DNA from: P36-A1 sp049478495
GTDB lineage: Bacteria > Bacillota_I > Bacilli_A > JAJDGJ01
Length of the DNA: 64,000 nt
NCBI RefSeq assembly: GCF_049478495.1
Contig: NZ_CP168083.1
Location: 1,240,001 to 1,304,000 of the forward strand
Direction of reading: 5' to 3'
In this document: positions 8,696 to 18,585 of the stretch, in pieces
Numbering within the stretch: the first letter of the stretch is position 1
Layout: each line of letters opens with the position of its first letter
The notes under the pieces: generated by a model
What the model saw: the letters and a program-made list of their open reading frames with translations, nothing else
Told to the model about the DNA's origin: nothing
The model's database searches: none
Position numbers and translations under genes: made by a program

Positions 8696-9010
8696 ATGAT
8701 TGAACAAGTATATAAAATATCAACAGGTAATGATAAAGTGATTGAAAAAGTATTATTAGATGAAAATATTCAATATTTACATATGGTTTTAAATAAAGAT
8801 GATGGTTTACCAGTACATTTTGTAAATTCAAATGTTTATATGACTGTAGTACGTGGAAAACTTTCTATTAGTCTTAATGATGAAAAAGTAAATGAATATT
8901 CAAATGGTACTTTACTTAAAATACCTAACAAGACAAAGATGAATGTTAAAAATCTAAATGAAGATACTTTAGAATTAATTGTAGTCAAAGCACCTGCTCC
9001 AATACTATAG
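8696..9010 (+). CDS. Small single-domain cupin protein
   Basis: A 104-aa beta-barrel-type sequence. I chose ATG 8696 because AGGAGG sits 9 bases upstream; an ATG at 8687 would touch the ribosome site. Cupin motif 1 is recognisable as LPVHFVNSNVYMTVVRGKLSISL and motif 2 as NGTLLKIPNKTKMNVKNL. Only one of the usual His ligands (HF) is obvious and motif 2 has lost its His, so metal binding is doubtful. Small cupins of this kind often bind ligands or regulate. An inverted repeat lies in the promoter region. ISL3 copy 1 begins 30 bases after the stop. Confidence 0.65.
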   Translation: MIEQVYKISTGNDKVIEKVLLDENIQYLHMVLNKDDGLPVHFVNSNVYMTVVRGKLSISLNDEKVNEYSNGTLLKIPNKTKMNVKNLNEDTLELIVVKAPAPIL

Positions 9011-9039
9011 TAAAAGAAAACTATCAATTGAATTATAGT

Positions 9040-10528
9040 GGTTCTATAATTTATAGGGTGGAATAACAAATTCAAGTATTACTTGAAATGTTATCCACCC
9101 TTAAATTGTTAATATAAAGAAAAAGACATTTATCTTTGTTATAATTTAAGCGACAAAACTAAATTAAGGAGATAAATGTCATGATTAATAATAACATAAT
9201 TAATAAAAACAATAAAGAATTAAAAGAAATTATTGGAATTAATGACTCCAATATTAACATATATAAATTTCAAGATGAAAAAATTAAAGATAATATTTCT
9301 AAAGTTTTTTATGGAATTCTATTTTTTAATGATAATGTTTGTCCTAAATGTAATAAAGTTCATAATAAATTTTATGTACATAATAAAAAAGTATCTCTTA
9401 TTAAATTACCTATGGTTTCTGGTTTTGATGCTTATTTAAAGCTTACTAAAACTCGTTACAAATGTATGGAATGTAATAAAACTTTTATTCCTGCTAATAC
9501 CCTAACTAATCCTGGATGTTTTATTTCTAATAAAGTTAAATATCTTATTGCTCTTAAATTAACTGATATGCTTACTTGTACTTATATTGCTCAAGATCAT
9601 AATGTATCTACACATTCTGTTTTTAGAGTATTAGATACTTATGCAGAGGCTGCTAAATCTACTACTATTAAATCCTATTTACCAAAAGTACTTCATTTTG
9701 ATGAGTTTAAATCTACTAAAGATGCTGATGGCAATATGTCCTTTGTTATTATGGATGGTGAAAAAAGAAAGCTACTAGATATCGTAGAAAACAGGCAAAA
9801 AGCTTACTTAGAGAACTATTTTAGCTATTATACAAAAGATGCTATTGATAATGTTGAATATATTGTAATTGATATGTATACACCTTATATTGAAATCATT
9901 AAAAATGTCTTTACTAATGCTAAAATAATATTAGATAGATTTCATATATATCAAAATTTAACTAGAGCCTTTAATAAAACTAGAGTTGCAATTATGAATG
10001 CAGATGAAAAAAACAGAAATAAATTCAAAAATTTTTGGAAACCTATATTACAGTTAAAAGAGAATCTTTCAGAAGTGATGTTTAAGCATGCAACCTTTAA
10101 TTATAAGTTTACAAACAATAAAGCAATTATAAATTATTTAATCGAGAATAATGAGGACTTTAAAAATAATTATGAAATATATCAAGATTTACTATTTTCT
10201 TTAAAATACAATAATATGGAAATGTTTAAGAAAACAATTGATCAGCCTAATAAATTAGCTTCAGATAAAATTAAAACTTGTATATCTACCTTTATTAAGT
10301 ATTATGAATATATTAAAGATAGTTTCAGTATTAAGTATAATAATAGAATAATAGAAGGAACAATATCTTGTGGCTTTAGAAGATTTGAAAGATTAAAAAC
10401 TAGAATAATGATACAAGAATTATTAATTGTATAGAAAAAGCATAAAAGAAAGGATATAACATTTCTGTTATATCCTGTACTAAATCATGTATCAAATTGT
10501 AAAATTACACCTTATTTGACAGAAAGCC
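9040..10528 (+). mobile_element. ISL3-family insertion sequence, copy 1
   Basis: The left end starts GGTTCTATAATTTATAGGGT, and the right end is its imperfect inverted partner ending ...TTTGACAGAAAGCC. An internal imperfect hairpin (9055-9101, GGGTGGAATAAC.../...GTTATCCACCC) just inside the left end should block read-through into the transposase. A second hairpin (AGGATATAAC/GTTATATCCT) follows the gene. Unlike copy 3 there is no matching 8-bp duplication (ATTATAGT left, TTTGTATT right), so at least one end is not an original insertion junction. The right flank is shared with copy 2 and with the guaA 3' end. Confidence 0.85.
9181..10434 (+). CDS. ISL3-family transposase, 9-residue deletion
   Basis: A 417-aa DDE transposase with an N-terminal zinc-binding ribbon (CPKCNKVHNKF...RYKCMECNKTFIP) and candidate catalytic Asp residues in HFDEFKS and LDRFHIYQNL. 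Compared with copy 3 (426 aa) it lacks nine residues after IIEGTIS, in the conserved basic region following the catalytic Glu. The loss of 27 bases lies between two copies of ACAATATCT, a slippage-type deletion. The nearby DVEYNNGI has become SIKYNNRI. It is in frame, but probably inactive because this ISL3 C-terminal motif is highly conserved. Confidence 0.85.
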   Translation: MINNNIINKNNKELKEIIGINDSNINIYKFQDEKIKDNISKVFYGILFFNDNVCPKCNKVHNKFYVHNKKVSLIKLPMVSGFDAYLKLTKTRYKCMECNKTFIPANTLTNPGCFISNKVKYLIALKLTDMLTCTYIAQDHNVSTHSVFRVLDTYAEAAKSTTIKSYLPKVLHFDEFKSTKDADGNMSFVIMDGEKRKLLDIVENRQKAYLENYFSYYTKDAIDNVEYIVIDMYTPYIEIIKNVFTNAKIILDRFHIYQNLTRAFNKTRVAIMNADEKNRNKFKNFWKPILQLKENLSEVMFKHATFNYKFTNNKAIINYLIENNEDFKNNYEIYQDLLFSLKYNNMEMFKKTIDQPNKLASDKIKTCISTFIKYYEYIKDSFSIKYNNRIIEGTISCGFRRFERLKTRIMIQELLIV

Positions 10529-10548
10529 TTTGTATTCTATTCCCACTC
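10529..10548. repeat. attL-like direct repeat: copy of the guaA 3' end
   Basis: TTTGTATTCTATTCCCACTC here matches 26057-26076 at the end of guaA with a single C/T difference; the core TATTCCCACTC is the complement of the last guaA codons. The 3' end of guaA is a known integration site for genomic islands. This repeat therefore marks the left boundary of the ICE remnant. Confidence 0.75.
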
Positions 10549-10706
10549 CCTAACTTAGATGCGTGATATAACGAAATATAGCGTAAAATAAGGGATTATA
10601 GGGGTATATTAAGTAAGATAAGAGAACGTATTTTAAAGAAAAATGGTGCAATTTTTGGTGCAATATACACCACTCTATTTAGAACTATTATCTAACCAAT
10701 ATTCAA

Positions 10707-10744
10707 GGACAGTAATTTACATTAGTTACTGTCTTTTTATTTTT
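10707..10744 (+). terminator. Rightward intrinsic terminator at the ICE left end
   Basis: GACAGTAA...TTACTGTC stem followed by TTTTTATTTTT. It overlaps the end of the convergent minus-strand gene and would stop transcription entering the ICE from the left. Between the att repeat and this hairpin I see no gene, only the direct repeat GGTGCAAT(6)GGTGCAAT at about 10643-10664, possibly a recombinase arm site. Confidence 0.55.
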
Positions 10745-11277
10745 CCTTCTAAAAGTTCTTCTAAATACGGCTTTATTGCAGCGACAATAATCCCACGTAC
10801 CTTACGTGCTTGTTTTACAGTAGGTTCACTTCTCTTATTAAACATCTTCATCATAAAATTATAATCCTTCTCCGGATTAAAATCATTGTATTGGTTTGCT
10901 TGGAAAACACCTTCCTCATAGAAGTGTGTTAGTAACTTCCTTGAGAAAAATTCAGATGTTAGACTGATAAATTTCCCATCTTCGATTGAATGTAGTAGTT
11001 GAAACATCTTTTCATTTATAGATGTTTTTTCATTTAAGTCCTCACGTTCAAACTTTGTAATGCAAGTACTGCCAATCGGAAATATAACATTATTATTTAA
11101 AGTATTAATGATGCTGTATAAATATTTTATATTTTCTTTACCACAAACACATGATGACTTGTTAAAGTCATCCTCCTCACAATCTAGAATATCCCATTCT
11201 AAAACTGCACTGTCCCAATTATTTGCTTCTGAGTTGTCGATAACAGTTTTTAGCAGATTCTCACTATAGCTACTCAT
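10726..11277 (-). CDS. Hypothetical protein at the ICE left end
   Basis: An intact 183-aa acidic protein with a strong AGGAGGGAG ribosome site. It has a possible zinc site CVCG (residues ~44-47) paired with a later Cys in GSTCITKF, and a basic C-terminus (KPYLEELLEGKIKRQ). I recall similar uncharacterised proteins near the ends of Tn916-like ICEs but cannot assign a function. It is transcribed opposite to the conjugation genes. It survives intact, like the other short ICE genes. Confidence 0.6.
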   Translation of the reverse strand: MSSYSENLLKTVIDNSEANNWDSAVLEWDILDCEEDDFNKSSCVCGKENIKYLYSIINTLNNNVIFPIGSTCITKFEREDLNEKTSINEKMFQLLHSIEDGKFISLTSEFFSRKLLTHFYEEGVFQANQYNDFNPEKDYNFMMKMFNKRSEPTVKQARKVRGIIVAAIKPYLEELLEGKIKRQ

Positions 11278-11517
11278 CTTCTCCCTCCTTTTTGATTAGT
11301 TTATTATCATTATTATATCATAATCAGGAAATATTATATATATTCGAATCATATTTGATAAGTATACCAATACTACTAATTCAAAAGCAAATCAAGAAAA
11401 TTAAGTTTCTCTATGAAGTTTAAAGCTCTAGAAAAACTAAAATTTTTATTTATCAGAAGAGCATTTCTATTTAGTTTAGAAATGTTTTTTTAATTCTAAA
11501 ACGAAAAGAAATTTTAC

Positions 11518-14069
11518 ATGAATAAAAAAACAAAATCAATATTTGGATTGCTGTTCGCATTTCTGATTGGTGTTACAAGTTTATTTGCAACTACTACATC
11601 AGTTCATGCATCAAGTAATCTAGCAATAGAAAAAACAAACTACGCCTACAGTGGTGTAAGTTCAATCACTGGAAATACAGTTAATGATAACATCTGGAAA
11701 TTATAAATGGATGGTAAGTATGTTTTCTGTATTGAATCAGGAATATACACAAATTCAGGAGATGGATACATCCCTTCAAACTTTACTTCTTCAAATAAAG
11801 AATTACTTTCCAAGATTGCATATTATGGATATACCTTAACTAGTAAATCAGATTATGACTATGCAGTTACACAGGTCATGATATGGGAAGCACTTGGTGA
11901 TACTTACAAATCAAGTAACATTCCAAATTATCAGACAAGAAAAGCACAGATGATGGCACAAGTGAATAACTATAACACTCTGCCATCATGGCATGATGAA
12001 CAATTTGATGTAAAAGTTGGTGATAGTATTACATTAACAGATGCTAGTGGTATATTTAGTAGAATACAGTTAGCATCTAATCCAACAGGAGCACAATTAC
12101 ATGCTAATGGAAATCAACTGAAAATCACTCCGAGTGCTACTTCAAATGATGGGGCAATTACTTATAAAAAAGTTCCTACAAATCAAATAGATGCATCCAT
12201 CGTTTATAAGAAACCTCAACATCAAACTCTTGTAGAATTTCATTTAGAACAAAATATATAAGCAAATATCAAATTAAATGTAATCAAGTTAGGTAATCTT
12301 GAAATTACTAAAGTTGATGAAGTTACTAATAAACCACTTACTGGACCTAAATTAAGATTTTCATATCTAAATAAAACACAAGATATTATCACTGATGCAA
12401 ATGGATTGGCTACAATACAAAATATTCCTGAGGGAACAAAAGTAACAGTTACAGAAGTTACTGCTTCTAATGGATATTTTAATAAAGGCGAACTTAAGAC
12501 ATTCATTCTTGAACCCAACAAAACTGTAAAAGTTAAATTTGATAATAAACTACAATAAGGAATATTAGATATTACAAAGTATGGAAAAAGATGTTAGACT
12601 TTGATATCATTGAATCTGAATATGGTAATCTTCATCAGCTTATATTTGATGATTCTCCTATTGCAGTTGTTACCTTTGAAATACGAGCGAAAGAGAATAT
12701 TGTCGTAGGTGTTACTACACATGCTAAAAATGACGATATTTTTGCAACTGTTTCAACTGGTGAAGATGGAAAGTTAATGGACATGCCACCTTTATTTTTG
12801 GGTAAATATGAAGTAGTTGAACTCTCTGCTTCACATGTATATATCATTGATAAAACTCCTATCCCATTTGAATTCACATACCAAGGGCAACAGATTGAGT
12901 TTACTAGTCAAAATGCAATAGTAAAGAATGATTTTCAAACACTTAAATTAAAAGTATTTAAGAATGAAGAAACCATCATCAAGTGGAAAGACAATCAACC
13001 TGTAATAAGCGAAATAAAGGCGAATAATAAGGTGTTTGGGTTATATAGTAATCAAGACTTTGATTTAGGTGATAAATTCTTAGAAAAGGATAATTTGCTT
13101 GCATATTGCACTGTAAAAAATGGTGAGCTAGATATCAATATCCAATTGCCCAATGGACAATACTATTTCAAGGAACTAGATTCAGGAGCATTCCATGATA
13201 TCAATACTAGTAGGTATGAATTTGAGTTTATTTCAGAAGACAATAACGCTACTAGAGAAATTCTAATACAAGCTGATGTTGTGCCTATTTTAAATAAGCT
13301 TCATTTCAATAGATTTAGCATTAGATAATTAAATAAAGTAACAACGATTGCTGAAAAAGATGGGTACACTTTCTCATATGAAGAAACGGAAAAGGTACAA
13401 TCTTCACTTTAGAAGATGAACATGGCGACATCATTAAGACTGTAACGATTAATAAGCAATCTATTGGAAAATTTACCACTGTTCCAGTTGGTACGTTTTA
13501 TTTAAAAGAACAAAAACCTGCAACAACTGATTATGTGTTAAGTCTTAACCCTATTAAAATTATTTCAACAAAAGATAGTCTGCAAGCTACGACCATACAG
13601 GTAAATTGATCACAGAGCAAAATAATGATAAGGAAGTTGAACCAATCCTATTTGAGATTAAAAACGATTTAATCAAAGCTACAGGAAAACTAAAGAAAAT
13701 TGACTTCTATACTGGCGACTACTTACAGGAGCAAAGATACAAATGCCTGGATAAAGATAAAAATATTATCAGCAAGGCATCACAAATGATGCAGGATTCT
13801 TTGTTGTGAATGACTTACCAAGAGGTACTTACTACTTTCAAGAATATGGATCACCTAATGGATATCCATTAAATGATAGACTAGTAAAATTTGAAATCAA
13901 AGATAACTATGAAATTATTGTTGTAGAATTGGAAAATGCAAAAATATATGCAAAACACTCACAAACTAGAGATATAAGAGGAATGTTAGTTGGATTGTTT
14001 GGAATCTTATTAATCACAAGCGTAACAATACTTCTTTATTTAAAGTTAAAACCTAAAAAGAAAGATTAG
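11518..14069 (+). pseudogene. Surface adhesin with thioester and Cna-B-like repeats (decayed)
   Basis: Joined fragments encode a wall or membrane-anchored adhesin. It begins with a signal peptide (FGLLFAFLIGVTSLFATTTSVHAS). A thioester domain follows, with the reactive Cys in YVFCIESG and its Gln partner in VTQVMIWEAL, then several Cna-B/SpaA-type modules (GNLEITKVDE, TDANGLATI) and a C-terminal membrane anchor (GMLVGLFGILLITSVTILL, then KPKKKD). Stops occur at 11704 (TAA before MDGKYVF), 12259, 12556 and 13326. Frameshifts occur near 12590, 13390 and beyond 13600, and a stop TGA lies at 13807. Several stops fit C-to-T changes of Gln codons. Tn916-family ICEs of gut Bacillota often carry such an adhesin at this end. 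No functional product is expected. Confidence 0.85.
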
Positions 14070-14152
14070 GTACTCCCTTTGAATAATGTTCGCTCTCCTA
14101 CTGTAAAATATATAATTAAAATAAAAATTCAAAATAGAAAGAGGTAAAAATT

Positions 14153-14653
14153 ATGATATTAAAACATGTAATTTCAAATATAGAGAAAACGTTTGGAAAC
14201 TTAGAATACGCCAGTTAAGGTGAAATCGAACAGAGAAGAATTAATGGAAAACAGACCACTATTTCAAGAAAATATAATCTGTATTCAGATGTTCAACGAG
14301 CTGATGATATTGTTGTAATTCTTCCAGCACAAGCTGGCGAAAAACAATTTTAACCTGAAGATAAAGTAAAGTTACAAAATGAAGATAGAACGGTTTCAAA
14401 TGAAATTAAGGAACGTACATATGATTTGAAATCCAGAGCACAAGGTTGCATGATTCAAGTTAGTATTCCAGCATCTGCTGGCGAAAAGAAATTTGATTAC
14501 AATACAGAAGTAGAATTAATCAATCCAATTGCTGACACAGTAGCTACAGCAACATTTCAAGGCGCAAATGTAGATTGGTACGTAAAGGCAGATAATATTG
14601 TTCTGAAAAACAATAAAACTACATCTGCTACTCCTATAAATAAAAAAGATTAA
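14153..14653 (+). pseudogene. DUF961 (YdcP-like) ICE gene, Orf23/Orf22 fusion with two stops
   Basis: One frame interrupted by TAA at about 14216 and 14351. The first part (LKHVISNIEKTFGNLEY...YNLYSDVQRADDIVVILP) matches my memory of Tn916 Orf23. The second part (SNEIKERTYDLKSRAQG...NPIADTVATATFQGA) matches Orf22/YdcP. They are joined directly, as if a deletion between the two neighbouring genes fused them in frame before or during decay. It has a GAGGT ribosome site. Both are small DUF961-type accessory proteins encoded just before the coupling protein in Tn916-family elements. Confidence 0.8.
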
Positions 14654-14665
14654 GGGATAGAAAAT

Positions 14666-16044
14666 TAGGCGAAGTTTATTAGATTTTTTAAGTATCGTGA
14701 TAAGAAAATTCGCGCAAGAGATAATCAACTTGTACTCATGTTTTTTCTAATAGTTGCCAGCACAATGTTTTTAATAACAACCTTTATTTTTAATGCTAAA
14801 TCACTTACCAGTATAGAATGGGAAAAGTTAAAACTACTAGATGCTAATTTTAGTGACTTTAATGTTTCCTACTTTATATAAACCTAATCACATTTATGCT
14901 TTTACTAATACATTTATTATATGTGTATCGGAAATATAAAATCGACCACTTCAAGCAATTAGTTCACAGACAAAAAATAGCAAGAATGATTTTAGAAAAT
15001 GGATGGTACGAAGCTTATACTACTCCTTCATCTAGATTTTTTGAGTATTTAAAAAGTAGTCAATCAAAAAAAAATTACTAAGTTTCCAAGAATATATTAT
15101 CAAATGAAAAATGGTTTACTTCATATTCAAGTTGAGATTGTCCTTGGTAAATACCAAGATCAATTTCTTCACTTGGAGAAAAAATTGGAAATTAGATTCT
15201 ACTGTGAGTTAGTATCAAAAGAATTGAAAGATTCATTTGTAGAATATGTAATATTCTATGATACAATCAGCAATCGAATTAGTATTGATGATGCAACTGT
15301 TAATAATGGAAAACTTAGGCTGATGAAAAATGTATACTGAGATTTTGATAATCTTCCCCATATGCTCTTGGCTGGTGGAATTGGTGGTGGAAAAACATAT
15401 TTCATTTTACCTTAATCAAGGCATTAGCAGAAACAAGTGCAAACCTATATATCCTTGACCCTAAGAACAGTGACCTTACAGATTTGGATGTTATAATTCC
15501 CAACGTGTACCACAAAAAAGAAGATATGATTTCTTGCTTGAATAAATTTTATGATGACATGATGGAACGTAATCAACAGATGAAGCAAATGAGTGGTTAT
15601 AAAACAGGTGAAAACTACGCTTATCTAGGTTTATCTGCAAACTTCTTAGTGTTTGATGAGTATGTTGCATTCATGGATGCTATCGGTTGTGAATCTACAG
15701 ATGTTATGTCTAAGCTAAAGCAAATTGTAATGCTTGGTTGACAAAGTGGATTCTTCTTAATTCTTGCCTGTCAACGACCTGACGCAAAATATTTAGGTGA
15801 TGGAATTAAAGACCAATTCAATATGAGAATCGCATTAGGGGGAATGTCTGACCTTGAATATAACATGATGTTTGGAGAAACAAATAAAGACTTTTTCATA
15901 AAACAAATCAAAGGACGAGGATACATTGATGTTGGAACAAATGTAATCAGTGAATTCTATACCCCACTAATCCCAACTGATTATATCTTTCTAAAGTCTA
16001 TTTCATTCAAGACACCTATCAATGAAAATGATGAATTGTCATAA
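14666..16044 (+). pseudogene. FtsK/SpoIIIE-type conjugation coupling protein (TcpA / Tn916 Orf21), decayed
   Basis: Fragments in order give an N-terminal membrane region (LVLMFFLIVASTMFLITTFIF), the LVHRQKIARMILENGWYE linker, the Walker A segment LLAGGIGGGKTYF at about 15365, Walker B-like NFLVFDEYVAFM near 15650, and the conserved end LACQRPDAKYLGDGIKDQF. The expected start-codon position after AAGGGAT reads TAG (14666). TGA at 15339 stands where relatives have Trp; TGA at 15739 stands at the Arg of GRQSGFF. One base is missing near 15412 just after Walker A. This is the DNA pump that feeds the single strand to the conjugation channel; it cannot be made here. Confidence 0.85.
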
Positions 16045-16082
16045 TTCTTTTGGTATAATAAAACAAAAGAAAGGATGATTTT

Positions 16083-16922
16083 ATGGCAGAAAGAGCATAT
16101 AGTTTGGAATTAAGAAAAAATGTTACAGCTAAAGAAGCGTTAAAGCTTGCACGTACTGGTGTGCTAGTGGATAAACACAACTTCCAATGTTGTGATAAAA
16201 AATGTGGCGTATCACTAACTTGTTCTAACTGGGATAGTCCAGGGAAAAGAGATTTCTTTCGTGTTTCGACAAATGAGCGCTGGCATGAGGTTGGATGTAG
16301 TGAAGTAACGCTGAAAGAGGAAAAACAGTTTATTGAAACTGAAACTCAGGATGCAAAAACCGTTATTAGTAAAAATGAATTGATTAAAATGGTTAAATCT
16401 ATACCACAAGCATCACATACTGAAAAAAATAGTGATATCGAATCAGAATCACAAGGAGAGAAATCAAGAAGTTCATCTTCTACCAGTAAACAAGTAAGAA
16501 AAGAAGCACATAATTATTATTCACTAGAAAGTTTTATCAACTTAAACAAAGATAAAGATATTTCAAAAATTGATAAAATTCTCAAAATCAATGATGAAAC
16601 ACTATCACTTAATGATTTATTTATTAAATCAACAAGTCGCTTCTTTCCGTGGGGAAAAGATAGAATATTTTATGGCAAAGCCAAGCTAACAAGAGTTAAC
16701 GATAAGAAGGACATGGTGCAAATTGAGTTTATCGACAGCACTTTACCAAAAATATATTCAAACATCCCTATGCTTTCAAAACGTAGCGGGACTTCAAACA
16801 TTACTAAGTATTTAGATACTGGAATGTTCCCTACCATTTTTTTTAGAGGAAAGATAATCACTGGTGGGAAAAAGTCTGATTCCTTTAATGAAAAGATTTA
16901 CACAGATTTATACTTCAAGTAA
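16083..16922 (+). CDS. Intact unknown ICE protein with N-terminal zinc-finger-like motif
   Basis: A 279-aa protein with no interruptions. The N-terminal 75 residues carry CCDKKCGVSLTCSNW...RWHEVGCSE, a Cys/His pattern that recalls CoiA-type N-terminal zinc domains, although that similarity is only a guess. A Ser/Glu-rich linker follows (SESQGEKSRSSSSTSK). The C-terminal 120 residues are beta-rich (FFPWGKDRIFYGKAKL...IFFRGKIITGGKK) and could bind nucleic acid or protein. It lies between the coupling protein and the oriT/relaxase region, which suggests a transfer or entry function. It is undamaged although both neighbours are dead. I do not recognise the family. Confidence 0.65.
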   Translation: MAERAYSLELRKNVTAKEALKLARTGVLVDKHNFQCCDKKCGVSLTCSNWDSPGKRDFFRVSTNERWHEVGCSEVTLKEEKQFIETETQDAKTVISKNELIKMVKSIPQASHTEKNSDIESESQGEKSRSSSSTSKQVRKEAHNYYSLESFINLNKDKDISKIDKILKINDETLSLNDLFIKSTSRFFPWGKDRIFYGKAKLTRVNDKKDMVQIEFIDSTLPKIYSNIPMLSKRSGTSNITKYLDTGMFPTIFFRGKIITGGKKSDSFNEKIYTDLYFK

Positions 16923-16981
16923 ATCTTAGTATTTTGTTTTGATGACGTACGAAGTGAAAGTCGTAAAAAAACAAAATATAC

Positions 16982-17127
16982 TGTGGGGCATTTGCCACAC
17001 AGTGAATAGCCCATCATAGCTAACAGAGGGGCACAAAACGATAAATTACAACGACAAAAGGTCTTGAAACGCCTATTATTAGCTGATTTCAAGGCTTTTT
17101 TATTGATGTGACATATTTAAGTAAATG
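16982..17127 (+). other. ICE origin of transfer (oriT) region
   Basis: This gene-free stretch lies between the coupling-protein and relaxase genes, where Tn916 and ICEBs1 carry oriT. It contains the hairpin TGTGG..CCACA at 16982-17000 and GCCCATCATAGCTAACAGAG (17009-17028) continuing GGGC to 17032. The latter has the GCTAACAG core and flanking C/G inverted repeat of the Tn916/ICEBs1 nick region. A third repeat, GTGACAT...ATGTCAC, ends near 17132. The C-rich left arm is shorter than I recall for the active sites, so relaxase binding may be weakened. Confidence 0.65.
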
Positions 17128-17154
17128 TCACACATTTAGAATGGAGGTATAACA

Positions 17155-18350
17155 ATAAAGCAACTATGGTTTGAAACACTAAAGTCTAAAAGAATCGATT
17201 ATAGTGTTTCCCAACATAAATTAGCAGTCGCTAGCGGTATTACAAGAGAATATCTTAGCAGGATTGAAAATGGTCGTGTAGAACCAACAAAAGCAATCAA
17301 ACAATTACTTGATGATACCATAGACAGACTAAACCCTATTCTCACACTTGAAATGATGTTTGACTATATGAGAATAAGGTTTCCAACAATTGATACTAAA
17401 GAAGTTGTTGAAACATTTTTTGGGGTTGAAATTCGAGTTTATGTCTCATGAAGTATATGGATTCTATTCATACGATGAACATTATTATTATGGTGATATT
17501 ATTGTCTTAGCAAGCCATGATATTCAAAAAGGAGTTTTGGTTGAACTCAAAGGAAAAGGATGTAGACAATTTTAATGTTTTCTGCTAACACAAAGTAGAA
17601 CATAGTATGACTTCTTTCTTGATTGCTAAATTGCAAAAGGTGTATTTAAACGAGCTGATTTAGCAATCAACGATAAAGTTAGAATATTTTCAATTCCTGA
17701 GTTAATCACCAAATCAAAAAATGGTGAATGCATTTCAGTTTTTCGTAGTTTTAAAAATACGGAATCAGGAGAAATTTCAAAACCAATTAATGACGATGGA
17801 ATGGACAGTACATTATATATTGGTTCAATGCAAAGCAAACTTCATTTTTGTATCTATGAAAAAGATTATGAACAGTACATTAAGAACAACATTCCAATAG
17901 AGGAGGCAGAAATTAAAAATCTTTTGAAATACGATTAAAAAGTGAACTAGCAAATAAAGCTATCATTGACTTAATAACCTATCAAGATGTTGAACGAACC
18001 TGCTTTTCCATTATTAACCGATATGTGAGATTTGTAGATGAAGATATCAACAAAGAAAAAAGGATTGGAAAAACAGCACTATGTGGGATTGTTTCATCGG
18101 TAAGAATCGTGAGAAACTAAGATTTACTACAAAACCAGAACCATATTCCATTAACAAAACAATTCATTGACTAAGCAAACAAGTGATGCCTACTATCAAA
18201 ACATTAAAAAAAATTGATAAAGAATTAAATACAACAATTTATCAAGATTTAGAAAAGCACGTAAAGTTATCTTCAAAACATAAAGTTATCATTGCACAAG
18301 CTACTACTTCGATAGAAGTAGTAAATTTAATACGCAAAGGAGATGATTAA
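17155..18350 (+). pseudogene. MobT-type relaxase (Tn916 Orf20), decayed
   Basis: A Rep_trans-family relaxase. The N-terminal HTH (YSVSQHKLAVASGITREYLS) and LEMMFDYMRIRFPT lead into YGFYSYDEHYYYGDIIVLAS, VELKGKGCRQF, ADLAINDK, GECISVFRSFK, LYIGSMQSKLHFCIYEKDYEQY and RFVDEDIN, all in the right order. The position expected for the start codon, 7 bases after GGAGG, reads ATA. Frameshifts occur near 17430 and 17930, and stops at about 17574, 17938 and several places to 18180. The last codons (KHVKLSSKHKVIIAQ) are readable up to the stop at 18348. It would nick oriT directly upstream; no functional product is possible here. Confidence 0.85.
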
Positions 18351-18572
18351 ATGAATTTCGGACAAAATTTATATAATTGGTTTTTAAGTAATGCACAATC
18401 CCTAGTATTGCTAGCAATTGTAGTTATTGTACTATTTTTAGGATTTAAACGTGAGTTTTCAAAACTTATTGGATTTCTGGTAATCGCATTGATTGCAGTT
18501 GGATTAGTATATAACGCTGGTGGTGTTAAAGATGTATTACTAAGTATTTTCAACAAAATTATCGGGGCATAG
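18351..18572 (+). CDS. TcpD-family small conjugation membrane protein
   Basis: An intact 73-aa protein with two spans (SLVLLAIVVIVLFLGFK and LIGFLVIALIAVGLVYNAGG) and the C-terminal VKDVLLSIFNKI found in TcpD-like ICE proteins. It starts immediately at the end of the relaxase pseudogene behind CAAAGGAG. In pCW3/Tn916-type systems it is part of the mating channel. With its partners broken it is probably an orphan; its short length may explain survival without selection. Confidence 0.75.
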   Translation: MNFGQNLYNWFLSNAQSLVLLAIVVIVLFLGFKREFSKLIGFLVIALIAVGLVYNAGGVKDVLLSIFNKIIGA

Positions 18573-18585
18573 AAAGGAGTATTTA

